DNA from: Oscheius sp. JU75
Lineage: Eukaryota > Nematoda > Chromadorea > Rhabditida > Rhabditidae
Reading direction: 5' to 3'
DNA: 64,000 nucleotides
NCBI GenBank assembly: GCA_037178855.1
Contig: JASJZC010000006.1
Coordinates: 620,001 to 684,000, forward strand
Under the pieces are notes generated by a model. The model did no database searches, was not told where the DNA came from, and saw only the letters and a list, made by a program, of their open reading frames with translations. Shown here piece after piece: positions 54,448 to 64,000 of the stretch. Position 1 is the first letter of the stretch, and the number at the start of each line of letters is the position of its first letter. Both the position numbers and the translations under genes were made by a program.

Positions 54448-57295
54448 ATGGGGGAGTTAGCAGAGTCATCATTGCTCATCATGGCGGCGACGGAGCAACA
54501 GGTCCAGCCAGTCCCCTTGTTCAGTTTTAGGTCTACCAGGCTATGGATGTGTCTACTATTAACCTTAGGTGGGATCTATTTTTATAATTATACACGATTT
54601 TTCAGGTCTCAGTTGCACAGTCTCGATGAGGCTTGATCTCAGCATGGCCATTGTCTGTATGGTCAACTCGACAGCTATAAATGAACAAAATTCTGAGATT
54701 TTGGTTTCTCAGTGGACAAACGAATCATCCAGGCTGGATGACGGTTGTCCAGTTCATAAGACTGCAAACTCGATGAAATCTGCTGGTTATAATGTGAGTG
54801 TGTCGATTATTAAATAATTGTAAAAATATTAGGGTCATTTATTATGGACGCCTCAAATGCAAGCTCTGCTCCTCTCGACTACGTACTATGGAGGAATGGT
54901 TACGATATTTTTCAGTGGCTATGTGGCTGATCGATTTGGACCCAAGATGATTCTGATAGGTCAGTCACAGTTCTTAACGCGGTCAGTGGGACAGGCGGTC
55001 ACAGCCATATTGAATTTGATTTGCACCGCCGTGCTGGGGAGGCTTCTTAAAGTGAGTGTCCGGACCTTTTTCGATAATAAGTTCTTATATGGGCACTGTA
55101 TAGAAAAATTCGCTGATTACAGAGGTGTACTTCTTTCTTCTTTCTTGTACTTCTTTGTTCTATCATCGATGGTCACCGAAATATAAACCCGCAAAGTTGC
55201 AACTTCAGAACAAAAGTTACCATTTGCCGAGAAACTTTCTCGGCAGTACTTGTCAGTCTTGTCTCGACAAACGCGCTTTTTGGCAAGTCGAGGCTAGTTC
55301 CAGAGAATCGAATATTCAGTCGAACTTGTCGTTTCTGGTAGCATGTTGCTCCTTTATTTCTAGACAACCACTGGGAATAGAAGTCGAATGCATCCCAATT
55401 GCTTCAGAAACGAATCTACGCTGGTTTAGGGCGTTCAATGATCTACCCCACAGTTTGCACTGCCTAGACTAGAGTTTTGCACCCAAAATAATTCCCAAAG
55501 TTACTCTTATAGAATGAGATTGTTCTCGTTTTTACTGTGGAACAGTTTTACTTTAATATGGTACTTCGAAACTAATACTACGTTGCATTTCTGACTCAAA
55601 AACGCTCATCCTCGCAGCTCGAATAAAATGCGAAAACTGAAAGCCAGTGTAATCATGACTTGCTACAACTTGTCAAATCACCTGATTTTTTTTAACTTTT
55701 AAGCGGCCGTGGTCGATTACATAATCGTCACACTCTTGACTCCCACCCTTGCTGAAAATTCCTACAATGGGTTCTTTGTCTCCCGAGTTTTCATGGGAAT
55801 CGGTGAAGGCTTCGTCTTCCCATCCGGAGGTTCTGCTCAAGGTCGATGGTTCACCGCGAATGAGAGGTCCACAATTGCCGCTATTTTCACCTCAGGTAAC
55901 CAGGTGGGATTTTAGATTATTCGTCAACAAATTTTGCATTTAGATAGCAGCCAGTCTGACCTCAATTATCTCTTCTCGTCTCTGTTCCAGCTCCTTAGGC
56001 TGGCCAGCCATTTTCTACTTGTTCGGAGCTGTTGCACTCATCTGGATCGTCTTCTGGGCTATCTTCTTCAGTAACACTCCACAGGAGAACCGGTGGATCA
56101 GTCAAGAGGAGAAAGCCTTCCTGGCACAGGCTATTAAGCAACCCTCAAAGGTTTGCAGCATTATTTTGAGAACAAATTTTAAGTTTAGGCAGCTGATACC
56201 CTGCCGATTCAATGGGTCGAGTTGGCAACATCAGCTCCATTAATTGTAGCCGTCCTTTGCCAGTTTGCCTACAACTTCCAGGCTGCCACATTCCAGGCCT
56301 TTTTGCCGACTTATTTCAAAGAAGAACTAAGGGTACCACTCTCACAGGTTAGTTGGTTCCATGAACATAAAATTACACTTTTAGAACGGTTTCTACTCCA
56401 CCATCCCCTTCATCACCCAGCTCATTTCCAAGCTATTACTCTCAGTCTTCGCTGACTACCTGAAGAGAAAAGAGATATTGGAACATAATAGGTGCTCGAA
56501 GATTTTCCAGGGGATCAGTAGGTTCATTAATTTTGTGTAACATACCTTTTTCTAGGTTCAACCGGCTGTGCCTTGACCATGTTCGGATTGGCTGTTCTGC
56601 CTAACTGCAATAGGGTCTGGGTCGCTGGAGTCTTGCTGGGACTATTTGGTAAGATCGTATCGTCGGGGTGCGCACCGGGCTCAAAAATTGGCGGGATCGC
56701 TCATAAACAAATTGGGAAAGAAACAAAAAAACTGAATTTTGCAGCATTCGGAACGTTCCCGGAAATTTTTGAGCCCGCTGCGCACCAATTTGTTAACACG
56801 TGGACAGTAGCTGCATACTCACTTTAAACTGTGACAAGTGCGTACGGTTGCACTTTCTCCGCCAACAGTTAAAATTAACGGACTGCTAGAATTGACATGC
56901 CTAAAGTTTAAGTTTTCAGGTTTCTTCTTCTCTTGCGGAATTCCCGGCTTCTTCACCAGCATCCTGAGCTTAGATCCACGAAGCAGTGGTCTTCTAACTT
57001 CAGTAGGCATGACTTTTGGAATGCTCGGCAACATCTGTGGTCCCCTCCTGCTCAGCTTTTTGGATTCCATAGCGAATGAACGCAAATGGTTCATACTGTT
57101 CAGCTGGAATGTTATAATGAACGTCATTACGGGTATCTTGTTCGTCATTTTTGGATCAGGTATTTTTTATAGCGGTTCTAAGTATCACGAACTTTAGCTG
57201 TGGCTCAACCGTGGTCAATAGCCAAGAGACAGTGTCATATGGATACAGAAAAAGGAGTCAAGGTGGCTCCGTCCGAAACGAGTGAAAAGCAATAA
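54448..57295 (+). CDS. SLC17-family organic anion transporter (MFS)
   Basis: Twelve-TM major facilitator of the vesicular glutamate/sialin/Na-phosphate cotransporter family. About ten exons. TM1 LWMCLLLTLGLSCTVSMRLD continues to LSMAIVCMVN, then a glycosylated luminal loop with NST and NES sequons (INEQNSEILVSQWTNESSRL). TM2 region LLLSTTYYGGMVTIFFSGYV with the MFS motif ADRFGPKMI, the family signature RVFMGIGEGFVFPSGGSAQG and RWFTANERS, and the second half NGFYSTIPFITQLISKLLLS, GFFFSCGIPGFFTSIL and GMLGNICGPLLLSFL. Exact substrate unknown. A 744-bp intron lies at 54960-55703; intron 9 holds a 120-bp MITE. The stop (57293-57295) overlaps an AATAAA, and the protease start is only 108 bp downstream, suggesting an operon. 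Confidence 0.85.
56667..56786. repeat. 120-bp MITE with 23-bp terminal inverted repeats
   Basis: Ends GGTGCGCACCGGGCTCAAAA(ATT) and (AAT)TTTTGAGCCCGCTGCGCACC match at 22 of 23 positions. Inside an intron of the SLC17-type gene. Confidence 0.85.
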
Positions 57296-57403
57296 AAATT
57301 CTTCTTTATTTTGAGTCCCCGTAAAGATAAGACAGCTTCGGTGATAGGCTTTATCGAAACTTGCACTGACTTCTTCTTCCACGACATTGGATTTCTTCTG
57401 GGA

Positions 57404-59520
57404 ATGAGGTTGCTACTATTTTTATTGGCTGTGTGGGCTGCAGCTGAATCCAAGACTGCTAAGATGGAGATCAGAAAGACTGGATCTATGAGAGCGAAGA
57501 TGATCAGGTAAGTAAGGCATCATGCTCGACAGTATTGCTTAATTTATAATTGCTTTACAAAGTTGTAGGGTACGACTGTAGAAGGTTGGATGCGGCCGCA
57601 AGCTAACAGCAGGGATCCCAAAACTGGCCAGGTGTACTTACACCGGTCAGACGAGTCTAGTTCGTGGCGAGACGCTTTGGCCGGCCAGGCTAAGGGCGGC
57701 CTCTGCGAGATCAGCTGGCCTGGCCGAACCTGGCCGACGCAAACATTTCGGCCAAGTTTGCGATGCCTGCTAACACTCCCAATGAATCGTTCGTGATGAG
57801 CCTGACTCTCGCCGACCACCCACGGTTCGAATATTTTCAACCACGCACAATTGGCATACTGAGGAACGGATACAAAAAAGTAGCTCTTATTCCCTTTGAC
57901 CGTCCCAAGTATTTGTTTTATTATTAAACATTACTTTTGATCGTCCCAACAAAAATTGGATGTCGTAAAACGTTGTATACCTCTTCTAGTTGCATCATTG
58001 TGCCTACGAATAAATCTAAGCCCTATAGAACGATATATGACTCTCGCCGCTCACTCAAACAAGAATGTTATAGACCCAATTTCCTTGAGACGGTCAAACG
58101 CTTTTATGGGACGAACAGATGTTATGGGACGGGCAAAGTGGGAGGAATCATACACTTTAAATTTAGTGCAGAAGATAAGTTTATTACCCTAGCAGTCTTC
58201 TATAGGCTGTAGGTGTTAAACGGGAGTGTGGAACAACATAATTACAGAGAATTAATTTTAAGAATTGTTTTAGGTGATAGGACACGAATCATCTTTATCT
58301 ATCCGACAGTCCTTTTCAGAGAAGGCACCTACTCACAGCACCTCGAAGATATGTACAAGGCACGAGCCAATTCTGCCTCTCAACCCATCGTCGACTATCA
58401 AGATGATTACTACCTTGTCAATGTGGCTCTAGGGACTCCGAGACAAGAATTCGATGTCCTAGTAGACACCGGCTCCTCCAATCTCTGGGTAATCGATGCC
58501 GCCTGTACTACCAATGCTTGCAATGGCGACCCGCGTGGGAACTACACGAAGAACAAGTTCGACTCGTCGAAGTCGTCGACTTTTGAGGCTGACACCCTGA
58601 ATTTCTACTTAAATTATGGATCTGGTGCGGTTCGAGGCAGACTAGCCGTGGACACCTTCACCTTCGGTGGAATCAATGTTGACCGACAGGGTTTCGGTCT
58701 GACTGACAAGTTCTATACCGAGTTCGGAAAGCAGCCCTTCGACGGGGTCATGGGACTGGGATGGCCCATGTTGGCAGCCGATAATGCCATCCCACCCATG
58801 CAGAACATTGTGGAGCAACTCAGCCTGCCAATTTTTATGGTCTGGTTCGACAGAAAGCTCAAGCCGGATCAGGGAGGAATAGCCGGGCAGATCACCTATG
58901 GAGCATTCGACAGCGACAATTGTGACATGAGTGCAGTCAACTATGTCGAACTGTCAACGCTTACCTACTGGCAATTTGAGGTGGATGGAATGGAGATCAA
59001 GAACTACAACTACAAGCACAGGGATCAAGGAATTTCGGATACTGGTGAGTTTCAAAAGGATATTGTGTCTCTCCCTATCTCTCTGCCTCTCTGTCTCTTA
59101 GTCTCTGTCTATGTATCCATCTCTGTCTCTCAGTCTCTCCGTCTCTCTGTCTTTATCTCTCACGTGTGACTTTCAGGGACCTCCTGGATCGGTGGCCCAA
59201 CCACCATCATCGCCAGTATCGCCGGTCAGACCGGGGCCCGTTGGAATATCAAGAACAGTGTCTATGAGGTCGACTGTTCCAAGCAGTCCAGTCTCCCAGA
59301 CCTCACCATCCTCATCGGAGGCCTCCCCTACGTTATTCCGTCCGTGGAATACGTTCTGGACATTGGTCTGGAGGGCGGAAAGTGTGCCATCACCTTTTTC
59401 GACATCCAAACACCTGGGTTCTCTCCTCAGTTTATCCTCGGAGACACCTTCATCCGAACCTGGTGCAATATCTACGATATTGGGGAGCAGAGAATCGGAT
59501 TCGCCAAGGCCCGACACTGA
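57404..59520 (+). CDS. Secreted pepsin-like aspartic protease (A1 family)
   Basis: Three exons (57404-57507, 58320-59044, 59177-59520) join to 390 aa. Signal peptide MRLLLFLLAVWAAAES, then a basic propeptide (KMEIRKTGSMRAKMIREGTY) of the A1 type. First catalytic motif DVLVDTGSSNLWVID; flap-region tyrosine in FYLNYGSGAVRGRLAVDTF; second motif SDTGTSWIGGPTTII, with the intron splitting the DTG triad. Cysteine pairs (ACTTNACNG; VDCSKQ...GKCAITF) and a normal C-terminus (GDTFIRTWCNIYD, IGFAKARH) complete a full-length enzyme. Expected role: intestinal digestion or lysosomal proteolysis, as for nematode ASP proteases. Exon 1 starts 108 bp past the transporter stop. The 812-bp first intron has no other exon. 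AATAAA at 59539. Confidence 0.92.
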
Positions 59521-60100
59521 TCCAATGTACATCCTTTTAATAAAGAGTCAAACGATCAAAATAGAGTTTTTCTTGAGGAGATAAGAAGCCAATGAACCGA
59601 GTTATCAGCTGGCGTCTCTTCGAGCGTATCGACTTCAAAACTGCGGCATAGTGGAGAAGGAACAGAAGAAGAGACCACCTGTGGAGTAGACTACTTGGTT
59701 TCGAAAGCAGCAAACAGTTACGAGACAGAGAGACAGAGACACAGACAAAGAACAGGAATACAAAGGGAAAGAGAGACGGTGAAACAAAGGGACAAATTGA
59801 CAGAGAGACAGCATACAACTTTTATCAGCAAGCAAACAAGTTAGACCAGCTATAGCCATCCAAGGTATGAAAGGAAGAATAAATTAGCCTGTCACTGTAA
59901 CCATGGCAAAATATACTTTTCACCTTCCGCCAACGATCTGTGTTTACCGAGAGGAGGCTCTCACTGTCAAATATTCTGCTTTGAAAACGACTGCTTTCGT
60001 TGCCTGTGCTACTTAGCCACCAACCCTGGAGGTCAGACCCGTCATCACAAAGTTTACGCTAAAGAATAGACCACAAATGTCAAGGAATACAAAAGGTGAG
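59521..60100 (-). pseudogene. Remnant of an AIG1-like GTPase gene (third copy)
   Basis: On the minus strand around 59945-59970 a FDSESLL-like coding string matches the corresponding point of the copies at 61380 and 63595 (FCFDSESFRF). Nothing else of the gene can be traced; the rest of the interval is non-coding with an AGAGACAG tract at 59725-59810. Confidence 0.35.
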
Positions 60101-60104
60101 AGAC

Positions 60105-60467
60105 AGCAGTGAGACAGAGACAGAGGGAAAAAGTCCACAATTCCAGAGTTTCAGACTGATGAGCCACGTCAAAACACTGGCTCCTATTCTACACGAAGAA
60201 ATGAAGAAGCCGGGCATTGCCATGGTATGTATCAGATTCTTGAAAAAAAGTAAGGTTTCTTTTCGTAACTTTCGTATATTGGCCTAAAGGTCATTCAACT
60301 GTTTGACCGGATAGCTACCCCTTTCCAGGAACCCACTAACTTCCGTCATCTCTTTCCTGTCCCTCAACGACCAGTTGTCGATCTCTTGATTAAACCGAAT
60401 AAATGACCTGTGCTGAAGGAATTCATCAGCGCTGAGTCTCAAAAAATCCAACAGGCCTTTGAAGTTC
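60105..60467 (+). pseudogene. Truncated copy of the ankyrin gene 5' segment
   Basis: Same exon-intron-exon structure as 10560-10935 (exon ending KKPGIAM, donor GTATGT, acceptor TTTCCAG, next exon EPTNFRHLFPVPQRPVVDLL). Reading stops at a TGA where the neighbouring codons are PNK and PVLKEF, probably a mutated tryptophan codon. The copy ends at about 60467 (QQAFEVL) and runs directly into the 3' end of the minus-strand GTPase remnant. No ankyrin repeats follow. Confidence 0.7.
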
Positions 60468-60469
60468 TC

Positions 60470-61400
60470 TTTCTGTACATAGCCTTCGACATACTCGCTG
60501 TACGGCAACAGACAACGGCTCTTTAAATAGGCTCCTAGAACCTGGATTTCGGTTTTTATTAGACTAATTTGGTATTCCAATTCATGCTTCTAGAAAAATG
60601 GTTCTGTCTTTGTATCTGGCTAGCTGCTTCTTTGATCATGCCTCTTTCAGTTTCTGAGTCAGCAGTTATTCATCTCTCTCATTTTTCGAACATTCGAAAC
60701 TAGTTTTTCTCTTACGATCGTATCCTCTTCCTGAATTTGCGAGTAAGACCTAATGAATGTCTGACCTACTATGACACTCTCAAGAACCTGATGAGACGAC
60801 CATGGACATCCGCACGCTTTACATTTAAAAGTTTCTTGGTCGAAACTTTGACATTTCTGTGCCAGAACTTCAGAAGTAACGTGTAGTCTTGCAGTGAAAG
60901 TCTCAGGACTCTGCTGATCGCAGACATTATATTGTTTTACTTTTGTTTCGAATATACTGGACGCAGACCATTTCGAGTATATTGCATGGTTCATTCACTC
61001 AATTGATTTCCAACTCAGAAAGATGATCGTGTTGCTCCGCATGAAGAGCGTATGTCTGAAACGAAGTTGGTAGAGGACGGTGACAAAAACAACGAAATGA
61101 CATTGAAAGTGCAGCCACTTACAGTTTCCTTATTTTCATTGATAACCTTCTCCAGATTCCGAATATTCCTCTGGCTTTCCTCTAAAGACTCCAGCATAAC
61201 GTTGATCACAGTCCGAGCATTGAAGACATTCAGTGTCCCATAAATTTGGCACGGTGTCAGGTAGTTAATCCTTGTTAAGAGTCTGAAAGCTCCCCTATAT
61301 CTTGAAAACAACAGAGTAGTGCCTAAAGACTTCAGAGATCGAGTTCATTCAGCACTGGTCCACAGGAGGCTCTCACTGTCAAAGCTAAATACTTGTTGTC
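60470..61400 (-). pseudogene. AIG1-like GTPase family pseudogene (second copy)
   Basis: Colinear with the C-terminal two-thirds of the copy at 62186-64000: FDSESLL, a stop, then FRLLTRINYLTPCQIYGTLN, a helical stretch (ESLEESQRNIRNLEKVINEN), the zinc-finger-like CKACGCPWSSHQVLE and a C-terminal coiled-coil end (YQISLIKTEIQVLGAYLKSR, LLPYSEYVEGYVQKE). At least two in-frame stops (after TSAE and after LEIN) and missing segments show it is dead. Its 3' end abuts the broken ankyrin-gene copy. Confidence 0.7.
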
Positions 61401-62185
61401 TAATATACATTAACATAATGTTTACATGTTTGTTCCTGACCTGTAATATGATATCTCTACGCCCCAATTGCTCTTGATACCATCTAGAAGAACTTCAAGT
61501 GTAGGATAGGTGAGGCTTCGAGAAAATTTTCTCCTGTTTGGTTGATTGGAGGTGGGTCTGTTTCTTGTTGTCTCTCTGTCTCCCAAACTAACACAGTGGC
61601 GCAAAAACTGCTATGCCTAAGTTCGAAACTCTGCAGATGCCTCCATTCCATTTGTTTTTAAAACTTTATGCTAAACTTTAAGCACAAGAAATTGATCTCC
61701 AAGGGAATCTCCATCCTCTCTATGATGGTTTCTTGTCATTGGTGGGAAGACACAAGACATCCAAAGTTTTCTGAGATAGTCTTGCTGTTTTCCAGAGACA
61801 ACCCTTACCTAGACTAGACTCTTTAGTCGAAAGATTGTCATACTATCCTCAGCTAATCCTTCGTCTGTCAAGCACAATGTGATCACTGGCCGTAGACCCG
61901 GCGGCAGATGAGAGAGGAATGTTATTGGAAGCATCTAAAGGCTGTTACAGTTGAAGTCTTGATCATTTTAAGATAAGCGGGAAGACAATAACCGATCGGG
62001 AATTGTATACAGGTGTGCTAATGATTCATTGACAGCTACAAAAAGTTTGGAACCTGTGGTACAATAGGCTGAAGAGGAATGAGCCTACCGGAACATGCAA
62101 AGTTAAGTACAGAGAGGCAGTAGTCAAAAGATTATTAGACAGAGTGGGTTTGGACGAGCATCAGGAGACGGGGAGCCCAAAGAGA
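61401..62185. other. Interval between GTPase copies
   Basis: No recognisable coding sequence on either strand. Confidence 0.4.
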
Positions 62186-64000
62186 CTACATCATATTGTT
62201 CAAATGAGAATTTCTCAAGTTGATGCTGGTGACCAGGTTGGTCTGCTCATTGCGGACACTGAGCAATTCACATATACAAGTCGTATGTATCGCAGAGACT
62301 TCGAAAAAAGAACTTGCCTGTACATCTCTGAGGTGCTGACCTTCGATCGAAAGTTTCTTGAGCTCTTCAAGCATGGAAGTTATCTCGGCAGTGGTCTTCG
62401 GATTGAGATTAGCGGCAGCGTCACAAAGATGCTCGACCTAGAGAATTGTTGAACAGGAAAAACATAAAAGATTACGGACTGTTCGTAAATTCGACGATGA
62501 TGAGTCGAATTCGCATGTGATCAGAAGCTCCGTTGGAGATCCATATATCCTAGAAAAAGAGAGTTGGACAGTGACAGTGACAATCTCCCCCATAATCTGG
62601 CCCTCCTTTTTTGTCTTCTCATCCCCTTTATCGCCAGCTTGCAGAAAATACCAACCTCCTCCCCGATAAAGTAGTCCAGATACTCCAAGTAGACGTCATT
62701 GTAGGGAAGCATCGAGTTTGAATGAATGAATGCGGCGAACTCGGAGCAGTAATCGCTCCCTGCTCTCGCGAAGCTTATTGGATAGAGCTTCCAGTTCTCG
62801 GAGTTTCTTCCTCTCGGTCAAGACAAACATCTCGGCAGCCTTCTGCTTGGACTCGTTGTTTTCCAAACTCTGCTTGACCTGGATGTTCACTACCTAAAAA
62901 CTCTACAGTCTATGAAATGACAATGACAGAAATAGAAACAGAGACGTACCCTCTCGCTTGTGTGGACCAGTTCATAGTTAACGCGAAGATGTTTCTTCCA
63001 ATCACAGTTACATTCGCGACAGCGGTCAGGATGAGAGCCGCAGCCGAAACACACGCAATCCTTGATCGACGGGTTCGGGAAGATGCCTTTATTGATTCCA
63101 ATGTCATTGCATTTACGGTGACATATCGTTTTGTAGACAATCTGTTCAATCTCCTCCGGACGAGTGGAAAACTTTCTCATTTCTGTGCATCTTGCTGCAG
63201 CACAGACAAGCATAGGGTGAGGAAGTTCCTTCGCGTGGATACGGCTCTGCTCGACGTAGAGGTCCAGTTGAGCGAGATCGTCTTTCTGCTTTAGCAAGAC
63301 TTCGACCTCTTGAATTTTCTTCTCAAGCATGACTTGATTTCTTTCAATTTTTCTCCGGAGTTCGCCAATGGGTTTAGACAGAGTGAAGACGGTTGCACGG
63401 ACATTGTTCACGCTCAGAGTAGCCTGAACTTTATGTGGCCGTAGACCTTTGATGCTGTGCAGGAGACGGAAGGTCTCGTCGACAGAGAACTCCCAACTTT
63501 GAGCGAAATCCGCTTTTTCTGAGCAGGAGAATTGAATGCCTCTGCCCCAGCAACAGAGGAAACGGAAACTCTCGCTGTCGAAGCAGAATATGTTGTTCCT
63601 GAAAAAGGAAACCTGTCTCTATCTCTGTCACTGTTCTCTCTGATGCACTCACTGTTCCAAAGGAATCCTGAATCCCCTTTTGGCTTCTAATTCCTGCATT
63701 AGCTTCTCGATTGCTGGCATCAATGCTCCGGGTTCGTAGAGAGTACTTCGGGAATTTGTAAAACAGAACATGATGTTCTTTCTGGCCGAGACATGAAGGT
63801 GCGCCAGAAGTTCCAGGATGCAGAATCGGAACACGACATGGCATCCGGCATTGTTCGGCTTGAGGAGGATAAGAATCGCATGGATTTCATTTAAAGAGAA
63901 CATTTTCCGTTTATTGCGAAGCGCTTACGAGTAGTCAGCAATGAATCTCAGAATGTTATTTAAGTTCATCTTGTCTTGCTCAATCCCTCGTTTATCTCCA
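62186..64000 (-). pseudogene. AIG1-like P-loop GTPase family member, 5' end outside window, probably disabled
   Basis: The right edge reads GDKRGIEQDKMNLN, the switch II region after a P-loop that lies outside. Then come NEIHAILILLKPNNAGC, RFCILELLAHLHVSARKNIM, FCFTNSRSTLYEPGALMPAI, the DSESFRFLCCWGRG stretch, a long helical region (IGELRRKIERNQVMLEKKIQ), a Cys/His-rich module (CVCFGCGSHPDRCRECNC, DWKKH) and a coiled coil. These match a nematode/fungal family of large G-domain proteins of unknown role. Two lesions: a TAA at 63925-63927 in otherwise continuous frame (a GTAAGC donor overlaps it but no AG acceptor follows in place), and a one-base frame change near 62758-62760 in a GGG run. Either could be a sequencing error; together they suggest a pseudogene. 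Confidence 0.65.

Noticed and set aside
1-64000. CRISPR arrays, bacterial promoters, terminators, rRNA
   Set aside because: The DNA is clearly intron-containing eukaryotic nuclear sequence. Repeats present are microsatellites, MITEs and tRNA-like pieces, and no rRNA match was seen.

Overview
The window looks like nuclear DNA of a rhabditid-type nematode; I cannot name the species. The evidence is (1) a nematode-specific Sra/Sre-class serpentine chemoreceptor; (2) many introns of about 38-60 bp ending in TTTCAG or TTTTAG; (3) TTTTAG/TTTCAG-like acceptors 1-7 bases upstream of several start codons, as expected for spliced-leader trans-splicing; and (4) two same-strand gene pairs spaced like nematode operons (about 110-150 bp). 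No rRNA, CRISPR, prokaryotic or viral feature was seen. All gene models were assembled by hand from exon phase and family similarity. CDS spans run from start codon to stop codon and include introns.

Layout. 0-16 kb: a partial multi-pass membrane protein (-), a PH-like protein (+), a small secreted peptide (-), a four-TM protein (+), a long unrecognised multi-exon gene (-), a Pro/Gly/Tyr-rich pseudogene (+), an ankyrin-repeat gene with a damaged 5' end (+), a P-loop GTPase remnant (+) and an Sra-like receptor (-). 17-43 kb: mostly conserved cellular genes, namely a stand-alone ZnF-UBP protein and the splicing factor PRPF6 (-, probable operon), a C/EBP-type bZIP factor (+), Integrator subunit INTS9 (-), the complex I assembly factor TMEM186 (+), a small basic membrane peptide (-) and a type II membrane fibrinogen-domain protein (+). 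45-60 kb: the histone demethylase KDM1B/LSD2 (+) with a complete calcium-activated nucleotidase gene (CANT1/apyrase) nested on the same strand in one intron, then an SLC17-type transporter and a pepsin-like aspartic protease in tandem. 60-64 kb: decaying tandem copies of an AIG1-like GTPase family (-) with a broken copy of the ankyrin gene's 5' end.

Most striking: the same-strand nested gene inside KDM1B; four inferred GC-AG introns; an apparent change in intron contents along the window (TCTCTG/CAGAGA tracts in the flanks, tRNA-like sequences and several foldback elements in the 17-43 kb block); and dispersed small repeats shared between introns of unrelated genes.

Functional links: PRPF6, INTS9, KDM1B and the ZnF-UBP protein serve splicing, snRNA processing, chromatin and ubiquitin pathways. 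The receptor, transporter, secreted protease, ankyrin and GTPase genes are the rapidly evolving kind of nematode gene. I found no evidence for a cooperative new system; the novelty is mainly in gene structure and repeat content.
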